From positions 124,001-188,000 of the forward strand of contig NZ_CANMVN010000003.1 of the NCBI RefSeq assembly GCF_947501425.1: 64,000 bases of DNA. Reading direction: 5' to 3'. Below are positions 46,716-56,186 of the stretch, piece by piece. Numbering within the stretch: the stretch's first letter is position 1; the number at the start of each line of letters is the position of its first letter. Made by a program: the position numbers and the translations under genes. Source of the stretch: an uncultured Psychroserpens sp. (GTDB lineage: Bacteria; Bacteroidota; Bacteroidia; Flavobacteriales; Flavobacteriaceae). The notes below the pieces were generated by a model. It was not told the DNA's origin, searched no databases, and saw nothing but the letters and a program-made list of their open reading frames with translations.

Positions 46716-47738
46716 ATGGAACACTTAAAACCTTTTACCAATTCAGAATTAAAAACCATTCTGAATAAACGTTCTAAAGAGACCAAATTTGGAGAACACA
46801 TCTCATTACTCTCAGACTTCAGTGATATATACGAGCAACTATCAAAATTAGATGTTAGCTATGTTATTTTCGGAATAAAAGAGGATGTAGGTGTATTTGC
46901 AAATTACGGAAAAACAGGAACTTACAGCGCTTGGGATGCTGTAATAAAAGTTTTGTTAAATACACAAAGTAATAGACATACACACGCCAAAAAAGTGCTT
47001 ATTTTGGGTCATTTAAACTTTGATATTTATCAGGAAAAACTCAAAAAACTAGATCAAAACAAGAAAAAAGATGTGCAAAAAGCCCGAAAACTAGTGTCTA
47101 AAATTGACGAATCTGTTGCCTTTTTAGTATCACAAATTGTAAGTGCTGGTAAGATTCCTATTATCGTTGGAGGTGGTCACAATAATGCCTACGGAAATAT
47201 TAAAGGTACAGCACTAGGGCTTAAAAAGTCTATAAATGCTATAAATTTTGATGCACATCACGATTTTAGAGCTGAAGAGGGACGACACAGTGGAAACGGT
47301 TTTAGTTATGCCTTTGCAGAAGGGTTCCTCAAAAACTATTTTATCTTCGGTCTACACGAAAACTATACTTCTGAGCGTATTTTTAAAACGCTTAAAAAAA
47401 TAAAATCAGTTGCTTATAACACCTTTGAATCGGTTATGGTGAGGCGAGAATTACAGTTTGATACTGAATTATTACGTGCTTCAGATCATGTAGCCACGTC
47501 TCATTTCGGATTAGAAATCGACTGTGATGCTATACAAAACATTCCAAGTAGTGCAATGACACCCAGTGGTTTCGCCGTAAATAAGACTAGAGCTTTTGTG
47601 CATCATTTTGGACAACATGACCTGGTATCCTACCTACATATTTGTGAAGCTGCTCCAACCCAAGACACAGAAACACGAGTAGGTAAACTCATTAGCTATT
47701 TAATTACAGATTTTATAAGAGCGCATGAAAACCATTGA
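46716..47738 (+). CDS. hutG: formimidoylglutamase (arginase/agmatinase family)
   Basis: 340 aa from the ATG at 46716 (two TTG codons just upstream are alternatives). It hydrolyses formiminoglutamate to glutamate and formamide in histidine degradation. Manganese ligands are in VGGGHNNAYGN, NFDAHHDFRAEEG and LEIDCDAIQNIPSSAMTPSG, the arginase-family motifs. HSGNGFSYAF near the active site fits the HutG-like subgroup. It is linked to hutI, with two non-hut genes between. It overlaps the downstream GNAT gene by 14 bp. Confidence 0.9.
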   Translation: MEHLKPFTNSELKTILNKRSKETKFGEHISLLSDFSDIYEQLSKLDVSYVIFGIKEDVGVFANYGKTGTYSAWDAVIKVLLNTQSNRHTHAKKVLILGHLNFDIYQEKLKKLDQNKKKDVQKARKLVSKIDESVAFLVSQIVSAGKIPIIVGGGHNNAYGNIKGTALGLKKSINAINFDAHHDFRAEEGRHSGNGFSYAFAEGFLKNYFIFGLHENYTSERIFKTLKKIKSVAYNTFESVMVRRELQFDTELLRASDHVATSHFGLEIDCDAIQNIPSSAMTPSGFAVNKTRAFVHHFGQHDLVSYLHICEAAPTQDTETRVGKLISYLITDFIRAHENH

Positions 47739-48195
47739 AATTATTCCTTTTGATAATAGATACGCCAAAGACTTCTATAACTTAAATATAGAATGGTTGC
47801 GCACCTATTTCTATGTTGAGCCTTTTGATGAGGAAGTATTAAGTAAGCCCGAAACCTATATCATTAACAAAGGTGGTCATATTTTCTTTGTCAGAGAAGA
47901 CGATCTCATTCTTGGAACAGTAGCGCTTATGCCTACTGAAGATCCACATGTTTTTGAATTAACAAAAATGGCTGTGCTACCAAACCAACGCGGTAAAAAA
48001 ATTGGGCAGCAATTATTACAGTATTGCATAGATTTTGCTAAAAACAATGCCTACAAAGCGCTTATGCTCTACTCTGCCAGAAAACTGGAAAACGCAATAT
48101 ATATCTACAGAAAATACGGTTTTATAGAATTAGAACTTGAAGCTAATAGTCCTTATGAGCGTAGTGATATTAAGATGGAATTAAAACTAAAGTGA
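47725..48195 (+). CDS. GNAT family N-acetyltransferase
   Basis: 156 aa single GNAT domain. Motif A is TKMAVLPNQRGKKIGQQLLQYC, with the Q/RxxGxG/A pattern QRGKKIG. GTVALMP precedes it, and ALMLYSARKLENAIYIYRKYGF is the C-terminal arm. It is translationally coupled to hutG (14-bp overlap) and overlaps the convergent gene at 48187 by 9 bp. The substrate is unknown. Confidence 0.85.
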   Translation: MKTIEIIPFDNRYAKDFYNLNIEWLRTYFYVEPFDEEVLSKPETYIINKGGHIFFVREDDLILGTVALMPTEDPHVFELTKMAVLPNQRGKKIGQQLLQYCIDFAKNNAYKALMLYSARKLENAIYIYRKYGFIELELEANSPYERSDIKMELKLK

Positions 48196-48681
48196 CACTT
48201 TTAAAAATTGATCCATTTCAGAACAATAAGTTTGATCTTCTTCACATAGACTATACAAGGTTTGTAACAGCAGTTCGTTTACTGTTTTATCTTCTGGGTA
48301 GATGGCATGAGCTAATTTAAATTCAGAATAAGCTCCGACAAAGTTTTGTCCTCTTAATCGACTAATACCAGAATTCATCAAAAATCTAAACGCAATATCA
48401 TTGTTTCTTTCAATACGTTCTTGCTTAAGCTTATACATCTTATTAGATTGCTCCAAAATTGCTGGTGCCTTGAAATAAAAGCAAGTAAAGAACGCACCTA
48501 ATAAGAACAGTGTGATTAGTGTTGCTAAAGTATGTGTTTGTTTCGAAGGCTGAAGTTTAAACGTTCTGTTGTAATCAGGTAAGGTATTGCATGTTGGTTT
48601 ACGTCTTCGTTTAGAAAACACTTTTCTTGGACGCTCTTTATACTTCCAAGACAACATACCAAATCCCATATAACCACCCAT
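48187..48681 (-). CDS. membrane protein with short tetratricopeptide-like tail
   Basis: 164 aa. A basic N-terminus (ERPRKVFSKRRRKP) precedes one membrane helix (~52-72, LATLITLFLLGAFFTCFYF). The C-terminal ~80 residues contain a TPR-like helix pair (NFVGAYSEFKLAHAIYPEDKTVNELLLQTLYSL). The N-terminus MGGYMGFGML leaves the exact start uncertain; Met5 is an alternative. The function is unknown. It is downstream of the SulP gene on the same strand and may be co-transcribed. Confidence 0.65.
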   Translation of the reverse strand: MGGYMGFGMLSWKYKERPRKVFSKRRRKPTCNTLPDYNRTFKLQPSKQTHTLATLITLFLLGAFFTCFYFKAPAILEQSNKMYKLKQERIERNNDIAFRFLMNSGISRLRGQNFVGAYSEFKLAHAIYPEDKTVNELLLQTLYSLCEEDQTYCSEMDQFLKVSL

Positions 48682-48768
48682 AACAGTCTTTATTTATAAG
48701 TCTGTAAATCAATGGATTTGTTACAGTTTCAACCATTTAAAAGTAGTTGAAAGTATACTGAAGTTTAA

Positions 48769-50424
48769 TTACAGTTTGAACGTTGATTTAATGTAATCAA
48801 AACTATCACCTATAGTATCAAAAATATGTTCTTCGGAAATTAAATCTGGAACAATATCTATAGAGATTAATTTATCTTTTGGTTGCTCCTGAACCGCTGT
48901 AAGTAAAACTTGAACACCTTTTTGCTCCAAGTCTAATACAGCGTTTTCCAAAGCATATAAACCAGATTGATCTATATAAGGCACACGATCCATACGAATA
49001 ATCAAAGCTTTGACTTCATCTGGAATATTTTTGATTTCATCTTGAAAATGAGAAGTAAATCCGAAGAATAATGGACCATATAAATGTTTTATATATACTT
49101 TATCTTTAAATTCATTGTAAAATTCCAACTCATCCTGCCAAGGTTTTTCGCCGTCAAATCCAGCTAGTGTTCCAACTTCCATACCTTTTTCACCAATGTC
49201 ACTAGCACGTTTCATAAATAACAAAGACGCTAACAACAATCCTATCCCTACAGCTTGAATTAAACTTCCAAACGTTGTAATTACAAGTACCAAAATCAAA
49301 ACCACAGCATCTGCTTTTGGAACAGCCAGTAAATGCTTTAAGCCTTTAGTATCAATAATTTTAAACCCTATAGGAATCAATAATCCAGCTAAAACTGATA
49401 ATGGAATATAACCTGCTAACTTCCCAAGCCCTAATAATACTGCTAGTAACACTAAACCGTGGACTGTACCTGAGACTCTAGTTCTACCGCCAGAATTTAT
49501 ATTAACAACAGTTCCTTTAGTTGCACCAGCACCTGGTATTCCACCAATTATAGCTGCCAAAACATTACCGATTCCTTGTCCGATCAACTCTCTATTACTG
49601 TTATGCTTAGTCTTAGTCATGTTATCAGCTATAACTGAGGTAAGAAGCGAGTCTATTGAACCCAGTACTGCTAAAACAAGTGCATATTCTGCAATCAGTG
49701 CATAAGCACCAGAATCTACTAAAAAGATACCATCAATTTGTAACGAAGGCAAGCCAGACGGAATATCACCTATTATAGGTATATCCCAATTTAAAAAATA
49801 TCCTGCGATGGTTGCAACAATTAAAGCCACTAAAGCACTTGGAATGGCTTTAGTGATATATGGAAACACGTAATAGATAACTACTGTTAAAGCTCCTAAG
49901 GTTAAAGCTTGCCAGTTAAAATCTGTAAACAATCGTGGAAAATCCTGAATAACGAGCCAAGTAGATTTTGCAGAATCTAGGCCTGCAAAAGGAAATAACT
50001 GAAGAATGATAATAATCAATCCCACTCCACTCATAAAACCTGAAACTACTGGATAAGGAAAATATTTAACATAACCTGCAATATTGATTAGTCCAAATAC
50101 AACTTGAAAAACACCACCAAGCAAAAATGTGAGTACAATAATTGGCATAGCACCTTCCAAACTACCAGTAAGCTCTATAGCAGATGCTACTAGAGCAGCC
50201 GATACAACTGTCATTGGACCAGTTGGACCACTAGCCTGTGTGGCAGTACCTCCAAAAATAGCTGCAAAAATACCTACTGCAATTGCACCATATAATCCAG
50301 AAATAGCTCCTAGACCAGATTGAACCCCAAATGCCAAAGCTAATGGAAGAGCAACCACACCAGCAACTAATCCTCCAGTTAAATCACCTTTGAGATATTT
50401 AAAATTGTAAAATTTTGATTTCAT
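48769..50424 (-). CDS. SulP family anion transporter with STAS domain
   Basis: 551 aa. About 12-14 membrane segments are followed by a C-terminal STAS domain (ALIIRMDRVPYIDQSGLYALENAVLDLE). SulP proteins move sulfate, bicarbonate or other anions across the inner membrane. PTGPMTVVSAALVAS and GGIPGAGATKGTVVNINSGGRTRVSG are the family transport-domain motifs. The substrate is not deducible. It lies 56 bp downstream of the 566-aa protein, on the same strand as the AAA-linked cluster, and might be its last transported partner. Confidence 0.93.
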   Translation of the reverse strand: MKSKFYNFKYLKGDLTGGLVAGVVALPLALAFGVQSGLGAISGLYGAIAVGIFAAIFGGTATQASGPTGPMTVVSAALVASAIELTGSLEGAMPIIVLTFLLGGVFQVVFGLINIAGYVKYFPYPVVSGFMSGVGLIIIILQLFPFAGLDSAKSTWLVIQDFPRLFTDFNWQALTLGALTVVIYYVFPYITKAIPSALVALIVATIAGYFLNWDIPIIGDIPSGLPSLQIDGIFLVDSGAYALIAEYALVLAVLGSIDSLLTSVIADNMTKTKHNSNRELIGQGIGNVLAAIIGGIPGAGATKGTVVNINSGGRTRVSGTVHGLVLLAVLLGLGKLAGYIPLSVLAGLLIPIGFKIIDTKGLKHLLAVPKADAVVLILVLVITTFGSLIQAVGIGLLLASLLFMKRASDIGEKGMEVGTLAGFDGEKPWQDELEFYNEFKDKVYIKHLYGPLFFGFTSHFQDEIKNIPDEVKALIIRMDRVPYIDQSGLYALENAVLDLEQKGVQVLLTAVQEQPKDKLISIDIVPDLISEEHIFDTIGDSFDYIKSTFKL

Positions 50425-50480
50425 GACTATACACTTAAAACTAAAATGCTAAGTTATTAAAAAACAATGTAAGAATTTGC

Positions 50481-52181
50481 TTAATTATTATCCTTCTCTA
50501 ATGCCTGTAAAGAATCTAACCGACGCTTAAGCACTTCAATTTCTTCGGAATTATTATTGACTTTAGGAATGGTTGTAAGTGAATCTACAACGCGCTGTAA
50601 ATCTGCGTCGGTCATTTCGTTTTGGTAGTAATAGCCAATGCCTTCACTTGCTCTCCAGGCTTCACCGAGTTGATCATACACTTCCTTATCCCAAGTGCTT
50701 GGATGCTTAACATCGATCCAGATCACATCACGATATTCACTATCAATTAAAGCTAAGTCTGGTGTAGCAGAACCATCAAATTGGCCAGCTGCATTTTCTT
50801 TGATAGCAGATATTGTTCCGAGGAAAAATAAACGCTTGCGCCCAGCAATATCTTTAATATATGGTCTAAATTCAACAGGTTTATTAACAGACCAATCAAA
50901 TTCTTTACGTGATTCTATAACTTTTAATGGCATAGCAGAAACGCCTGCATAACCTTGCTTTTTAGCCGCATGATCATAATAGTATAATTTATCAGTTCCA
51001 TCGGCTGGCACAAAAACACTGTAACTTAAACTTGTACGCTCATCACCTACTGGTTCTAAGCCAAACCAATGATATAAACCGCTATAAGCATCACTCTCTG
51101 AGCCTGCAAAATCAAAGTCGGTCACAAAAGGTTGTTGATTTTGGTCATCAGGAAGATCAGGAATTTTAACTGCTGTTTCCATATTCCAAGGTAAAGGATC
51201 ACTAAAACCACCCAAAAACTTAAGTGATTCGGCTTGTAAGCGAGATACTTCTTCTGCTAATGTGTTTTGCTTACTCAAATAAGGATAATTGCTCATCTCA
51301 TCTGGCGCAATATAAGTCCCTTTACCTATAGCTATACGCTCTAGATAATCATTAAAATCATGTTCGCCATTTTCTATAACCATCACACCTCCAAAACTAG
51401 GATAAGGAAAGAAAAAGCCTTTCCATTTAATCAGACTTACCACCTGTACCCATTCGCCTGAATCATTTTTCATGTAAAAGGTGTCACTAGGTTCATAATT
51501 AAATAGCATCCACGGATTAAAACGTTGCACTACTGCGTTGTATGTGTTACGGCTGAACTTTAAAGATTCACCTATTGAAAACGTGACAGGAATTCGGTTT
51601 TCTGAGGAGAAACGCGGAAAAGGAGTCGTACTTGACACAGCAAAAACTTCTTCAGTATTATCGCTAATCTGTTGAAATGTATAATTTTCTGAAGGCTGAA
51701 TTGCCATCGTCCATTTATTTTCATCGTCTACACGAACCAAATGAGGCAGAGACACGTCTTTAGTTTCCCCTACGCTCTCGTTGGCCATTGAGAAAATGTT
51801 TCGCAATGGTTGGATTCGCTCATTTTGTGTAAGAGGCAGCTCGTTGATTTCAACTTTATTCAAATCATTAAATACGTTATAGGTTTTCATGTAGTCATAC
51901 AACTTTAGGTGCCAACCGACTACATAAATTAATCCGAAGAATAACAATAGTAAACCTAAGATTCCCAGACGCTTCCCAGTACTGGCGGAGCTTCTGAATT
52001 TTTTGAGTCCGAAAAACAATACCACCAAACTCAGGATAATAATAAAGATATATTTCCGAAGAAATAGTAAAGCCGGTTGATAATCATCACGAAGTACAAA
52101 AAGGGCAATGAGTAAAATAAGTCCGACAAGAACTGTTATCACCTTTTGTTTTTTTCCTTTATTCCAATAGTTTTTTAGCAT
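50481..52181 (-). CDS. membrane protein of unknown function (AAA cluster, gene 7)
   Basis: 566 aa. Three N-terminal membrane helices (VITVLVGLILLIALFVL, YIFIIILSLVVLFFGL, RLGILGLLLLFFGLIYVVG) precede a ~450-residue domain with many aromatic strands (GYAGVSAMPLKVIESRKEF, KRLFFLGTISAIKENAAGQF, DVIWIDVKHPSTWDKEVYDQL). The C-terminal ~30 residues are a helical coil (VLKRRLDSLQALEKDNN). No family with a known role is recognised. It is the last member of a same-strand block headed by the coiled-coil gene at 58966. Confidence 0.65.
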   Translation of the reverse strand: MLKNYWNKGKKQKVITVLVGLILLIALFVLRDDYQPALLFLRKYIFIIILSLVVLFFGLKKFRSSASTGKRLGILGLLLLFFGLIYVVGWHLKLYDYMKTYNVFNDLNKVEINELPLTQNERIQPLRNIFSMANESVGETKDVSLPHLVRVDDENKWTMAIQPSENYTFQQISDNTEEVFAVSSTTPFPRFSSENRIPVTFSIGESLKFSRNTYNAVVQRFNPWMLFNYEPSDTFYMKNDSGEWVQVVSLIKWKGFFFPYPSFGGVMVIENGEHDFNDYLERIAIGKGTYIAPDEMSNYPYLSKQNTLAEEVSRLQAESLKFLGGFSDPLPWNMETAVKIPDLPDDQNQQPFVTDFDFAGSESDAYSGLYHWFGLEPVGDERTSLSYSVFVPADGTDKLYYYDHAAKKQGYAGVSAMPLKVIESRKEFDWSVNKPVEFRPYIKDIAGRKRLFFLGTISAIKENAAGQFDGSATPDLALIDSEYRDVIWIDVKHPSTWDKEVYDQLGEAWRASEGIGYYYQNEMTDADLQRVVDSLTTIPKVNNNSEEIEVLKRRLDSLQALEKDNN

Positions 52182-52200
52182 GTTCTATAAATTTCTGTCA

Positions 52201-52220
52201 GGTCGAGCGCAGTCGAGACC
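52201..52220. repeat. REP-like palindromic repeat element A
   Basis: The segment GGTCGAGCGCAGTCGAGACC is imperfectly palindromic (GGTC/GACC ends, TCGA pairs inside). It lies in the 138-bp gap between the 180-aa and 566-aa genes and has the CGAGCGCAGTCGA core I associate with the dispersed flavobacterial intergenic repeats. A related element follows at 52272. Confidence 0.6.
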
Positions 52221-52271
52221 TAATTAAAACTTCCCGACTGCACTTGATGAGACTACTCTTTTAATTCTTTA

Positions 52272-52295
52272 CACACTTCGACTCCGCTCAGTGTG
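52272..52295. repeat. REP-like palindromic repeat element B
   Basis: The hairpin CACACT/AGTGTG (52272-52277 with 52290-52295) has a loop reading TCGACTCCGCTC. Its reverse complement has the TGAGCGGAGTCGAAG core that recurs in many flavobacterial genomes. It lies 51 bp from element A, so the spacer carries a pair of dispersed repeats. Confidence 0.6.
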
Positions 52296-52319
52296 ACAAA
52301 AGCAAATACCAACCATTCA

Positions 52320-52862
52320 TTACATCAAACCTTTATCCTTCAAACGGTCTCTTGCCGATTTTTGATCTGTCTTAGGTTCTGGATCAGTTTTGATTTCTTC
52401 TTTAGCTTCTTCAACGACCTTAGCATCTTTAGTTTTTAGGTCTTCAATAAATTCTTTTCCTTTCTCTACAACATTCTCAAACTTGTCTTCTAGAGATTCG
52501 CTTTGCTCCTCTATCACCTTACTTGATTTCAATACAAAATTTGCTAAATAAGTACCTAACAAAGCACCAGCAGCAAATGAGGAAAAAGCTGAAATACCAT
52601 TATAACTTCCAAATACAGAAATAGGCGTTAAAAATTCAACAACTAAAGCTGCAACTAAAACAAGTGTGACAATAAAGATCAAACGTGGAATAAACGGTTG
52701 CTTAAATACAAAACCTTTAGGATTGTCAGCACTCATTTGCAATTCTTTACTGTTGACCATTTTATTTATAAAACGATAAGCGCCATTTCCATTAGACTCT
52801 CTCCAGTATAAGAAAATTCCAAATAGAATGGCTACAATAAATATGATTAATTCTAGTCCCAT
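52320..52862 (-). CDS. small membrane protein with acidic helical tail (AAA cluster, gene 6)
   Basis: 180 aa. Three predicted membrane helices: LELIIFIVAILFGIFLYW, RLIFIVTLVLVAALVVEFL and AFSSFAAGALLGTYLANFVL. A C-terminal charged helical tail of ~65 residues (SSKVIEEQSESLEDKFENVV, then VEKGKEFIEDLKT) suits protein-protein interaction at the inner face of the membrane. There is no catalytic motif. It is 45 bp from the 411-aa gene in the same block. Confidence 0.65.
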   Translation of the reverse strand: MGLELIIFIVAILFGIFLYWRESNGNGAYRFINKMVNSKELQMSADNPKGFVFKQPFIPRLIFIVTLVLVAALVVEFLTPISVFGSYNGISAFSSFAAGALLGTYLANFVLKSSKVIEEQSESLEDKFENVVEKGKEFIEDLKTKDAKVVEEAKEEIKTDPEPKTDQKSARDRLKDKGLM

Positions 52863-52907
52863 AGTTGTTGGTTTTAATTGATGCTTTATAAAGTTAGTCT
52901 AATTTTA

Positions 52908-54143
52908 TTAAATATTGTTACTAATTGTTTCGATAACCCAATCCTGGAGAGACTCATCCCAAGTATCATATTGCTTGTAGAACTCTTGTTTATCATACCA
53001 ATACAAGAACAATACATCTTTTGGTGAAATATTCATGAGTAGTTTCCAAATGAGATCTTGATGTTTTGGATGTAAACTCGAATGAGGTTCATGCATGGCT
53101 TCAAAAAGATCCTGATCTACTATATCTGAAATTTTATATTGATTACTGGTTTCCAGTTTTTCAAGATAACGCTCAACACTCATCACCTTTTTTCTTGTCT
53201 CAATATCCACTTTATTAAGGTAACTTTTAAACAACAACGGATTGTTTAAAATATCTTTAATAGGATGCTGTGTATCCTTTAAATGCTGTGCAAATTCAAA
53301 CTTCTTAATACGTTCGTATCGTTTTGTATTTACGATTTCCTCAAGGTCATAAGCAATGATGATATGGTCTCTAAGCTTTTCTAATAATTCTGGTTGAGAA
53401 ATATGAAAAATAAGCACATCATGCATGGTGTCTTTGATGGCTTCTTTATACCACTTCATATCTTCAAATACGACAATAGGTGAAATAAAATCTCTTAAAA
53501 CATAAACACCTCCAAAAGATTTGGTGTAGAATGAATCTGTCACATAATTCACAGGAGCTAAATTGAGATCACGTTCTCTGAGATCTCCATATTTTCTTGC
53601 CGATTCCAGTAATTGATTATGCATCTCCTCATCGATAAAATTATTACCATGTTTGAATTTTTCAATGAGTTGTAATTGTTCCTCTCTAACATTATCTAAA
53701 TTATCAATAAGGTGAAACTTTATAGTCACGATATGATACTTCAAGACATCAAGAGGTTCATAGAACGCATCAATACTTTGATCAAAATCTATACAAATAG
53801 CTGAATCTCTGGTAATATCATTGATTCTATCGCCATGCTTTTTAAACACCTGTACCATCATTTCTCTGTCAAAAGTATGGTATGGTAAGTATACAGGCTT
53901 TTTGTTTTGTAAAGGTGAAATGATAATGCCATGCGGATTAGATTCTCCATTGCATAAATAGTTCTCATCACCTTTTTCTTCGGCAACTTCAGGACTCCAC
54001 CCAATGCCATCTATGTGAAAGTGGGTAAGTTTAGTTTCAGTAGAACCTAATTGTAATAAGCATTTATTATAACGTTCCACTAGTTTCCCACTCACAGGAA
54101 TAAGTTCGCTTCTATATAAATTTGCTGCTTTAAGTTTATTCAT
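52908..54143 (-). CDS. cytoplasmic protein of unknown function, possible DUF6638 (AAA cluster, gene 5)
   Basis: 411 aa, soluble, with no signal or membrane segment. The N-terminal domain reads HFHIDGIGWSPEVAEEKGD and LCNGESNPHGIIISPLQNKKPVYLP. The central domain has FDQSIDAFYEPLDVLKYHIV. The C-terminal third is all helical, with Pro/Trp-rich PKDVLFLYWYDKQEFYKQYD. I recall the name DUF6638 for related proteins but am not certain. It is 2 bp downstream of the AAA ATPase, which argues for a shared complex or function. Confidence 0.65.
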   Translation of the reverse strand: MNKLKAANLYRSELIPVSGKLVERYNKCLLQLGSTETKLTHFHIDGIGWSPEVAEEKGDENYLCNGESNPHGIIISPLQNKKPVYLPYHTFDREMMVQVFKKHGDRINDITRDSAICIDFDQSIDAFYEPLDVLKYHIVTIKFHLIDNLDNVREEQLQLIEKFKHGNNFIDEEMHNQLLESARKYGDLRERDLNLAPVNYVTDSFYTKSFGGVYVLRDFISPIVVFEDMKWYKEAIKDTMHDVLIFHISQPELLEKLRDHIIIAYDLEEIVNTKRYERIKKFEFAQHLKDTQHPIKDILNNPLLFKSYLNKVDIETRKKVMSVERYLEKLETSNQYKISDIVDQDLFEAMHEPHSSLHPKHQDLIWKLLMNISPKDVLFLYWYDKQEFYKQYDTWDESLQDWVIETISNNI

Positions 54144-54145
54144 GA

Positions 54146-56104
54146 TTATTGTTTACCAAATTGCTCTCTTGCTTCGGTTTCAATATTTAACTGATTAATT
54201 CTTGCGTCTACTTTTCGTTTAAAATCGGTATCTGCAATTGTTGCTACATTATCTAAGTATCTCACTACTTCCTGACGTCTAATTTCAGAGAAGTCCAAAC
54301 CTTTCATATTAGCACGCATCAACTCTTGAAGCATGTTAAACTTGGTATCATAGTCTTTCTTGAAATAGATTTCAGGATTTTCAAACCAGTCTTCCTCCAG
54401 ATCAAAATCGGTTAAACGCAATGATACTGCACTTTGAATATTTCTAACATCTCTTGATGAGAAAAACGGGAATAACTTCTGAATTTCTTTATACAGATTT
54501 GCATAGAACAAATGCTGATTGGTTTTAAAACTCTTTTCTACTTTATCATAAGCTTCAAGAACGCGTTCTTCAGTTGGTTTATCTGAGACGTTTAAAATCT
54601 CACCCATATTTTTTGCCAGACCTTGATCTTGCAAATAACTATAGTTCTCTGGACCTTGCATATTGACAAAATCTGGCATGGTGTCATCAAATTTTCGCCA
54701 CCACAGATGATCCTGATCTAAGAAATCATGTTCAGTTCGTGCACCATCAATTTTAAATCGACCTTGCACTCTTGAGATGACTGCTTTATCTAGCATTTCA
54801 GGCAAGTTTGTAAAGAGTCCGATAGAACTGTTTCCGTAGTTAACAGCATAAGCACCTTCAGTATATCTTAAAAACACACCTATCACTTCTTTAACACCAG
54901 CAGAAACACCTTGAGCCGTACGTTCCTGTAAATTATTCTCAGCATCATCAATTGGCGCAAAGATCAGTTTTGACGGATCCTGTAAAGGCTTCATCCACTC
55001 CACCATTTTTTCCGCGGAACCACCTTGAAAAGTTGAAATTAATGTATCAGGCATTGGGTGAAATAAAAACGGAATATCGAGGTTATCACAATGTTCTTTA
55101 AGTCGGGTTGCTATAGCTGCAATCAACATACTTTTACCTGTTCCCGGAATTCCATAACCCATAAACACAGGCATAAAACCACCTAATTCCTGAAACGGAT
55201 TTTTCTTTGCAGTAAAATCGTAGCTCAACATACGTTCAGTTAAACGTCGAGCAAAGTGTTTTGCATCTCTGTTACCAACAATTTGTTCAAACTGGATTTT
55301 ATTGAATTCGACACTTTTGGCTGCACCTTGAAATACATTCTCCCATCCAGACACAGCAAAATCTGAATTTTCCAACTTATAAGTTCTATCTGTGATGGTC
55401 TCAGTATATTCTAAGCTACTCTTACGCATTTGAATCTCTGAGATCAACGCTTCAAAATATACCACAGTAAAATCGACCACATCCTGATCTGATTTGATGA
55501 TTTCTGGATGCCCTAAATATTTGTCGTAATAGAACAAAGCACAAGAAATTCCTTTTAATGGCGTCATGATGGACACCTCAGGAATACCTGCAAACTTATT
55601 TCGCATAACACTTCTATCATCTGAAGCCACCGTTTGTAAATCATGTAAGATCTTATAGGCAATAGCATATAGCATAAACGCTGTAGCGGTTTGCATTTTA
55701 CTTTCGTACTCTCGTTTCCCAGAATTGTCTAAGGCTGATCTATTCTCAGCTAAACTTGATAATCCAGAGGCATCATAATAACTATCTTTAATCCAAATTC
55801 CAAGTGTGATTCCTTCCTGAACAGCATACAACGTTTGATTGAGATGCAACGGAATGGCGATAGATTCTGGTAACAGACGCTTTTTTAACTCTAAAATCGT
55901 TTTAGATACTGAAGTCACTTCTGATCCACCATTTCCTTTGGCACGTGATAAGTACAATAATATCGACTCATCTTTAGCGTCTTTATCTTTATTTTTTGCA
56001 CGTTGTCCTTGCTCCCATTGTGTACTTTTAATGTAAGAGGTTGCTTCATCACGAAGCATATCAAGTTCATTTTGTTTTATAGGAAAAGTAGAATTGTGTT
56101 CCAT
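54146..56104 (-). CDS. classical AAA ATPase (AAA cluster, gene 4)
   Basis: 652 aa. Residues 1-300 form a helical N-terminal region. The AAA core holds Walker A GIPGTGKS (318-325), a pore-loop-like STFQGGSAEKMVEW, a Walker B-type IFAPIDDAEN (~381-390, Asp-Asp rather than the usual Asp-Glu), sensor 1 FTNLPEMLD (Asn433) and an Arg-finger-like SRVQGRF (445-450). The VxGRF arrangement is that of classical AAA unfoldases (FtsH, p97, Vps4) rather than MoxR-type AAA+. It is probably a hexameric remodelling motor, with a helical C-terminal region to 652. The target may be the coiled-coil or membrane proteins of the same block. Confidence 0.75.
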   Translation of the reverse strand: MEHNSTFPIKQNELDMLRDEATSYIKSTQWEQGQRAKNKDKDAKDESILLYLSRAKGNGGSEVTSVSKTILELKKRLLPESIAIPLHLNQTLYAVQEGITLGIWIKDSYYDASGLSSLAENRSALDNSGKREYESKMQTATAFMLYAIAYKILHDLQTVASDDRSVMRNKFAGIPEVSIMTPLKGISCALFYYDKYLGHPEIIKSDQDVVDFTVVYFEALISEIQMRKSSLEYTETITDRTYKLENSDFAVSGWENVFQGAAKSVEFNKIQFEQIVGNRDAKHFARRLTERMLSYDFTAKKNPFQELGGFMPVFMGYGIPGTGKSMLIAAIATRLKEHCDNLDIPFLFHPMPDTLISTFQGGSAEKMVEWMKPLQDPSKLIFAPIDDAENNLQERTAQGVSAGVKEVIGVFLRYTEGAYAVNYGNSSIGLFTNLPEMLDKAVISRVQGRFKIDGARTEHDFLDQDHLWWRKFDDTMPDFVNMQGPENYSYLQDQGLAKNMGEILNVSDKPTEERVLEAYDKVEKSFKTNQHLFYANLYKEIQKLFPFFSSRDVRNIQSAVSLRLTDFDLEEDWFENPEIYFKKDYDTKFNMLQELMRANMKGLDFSEIRRQEVVRYLDNVATIADTDFKRKVDARINQLNIETEAREQFGKQ

Positions 56105-56186
56105 ATGTTTAATCTTCTGTTATCAATTTGTGGTTTGTAAACAAGGTTTTCTTTTGTTTGAATTAATCTGAACTATTCATCACTGT

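Noticed and set aside
52201-52295. CRISPR array
   Set aside because: Only two dissimilar palindromes with unequal spacer, no direct repeat series and no cas genes.
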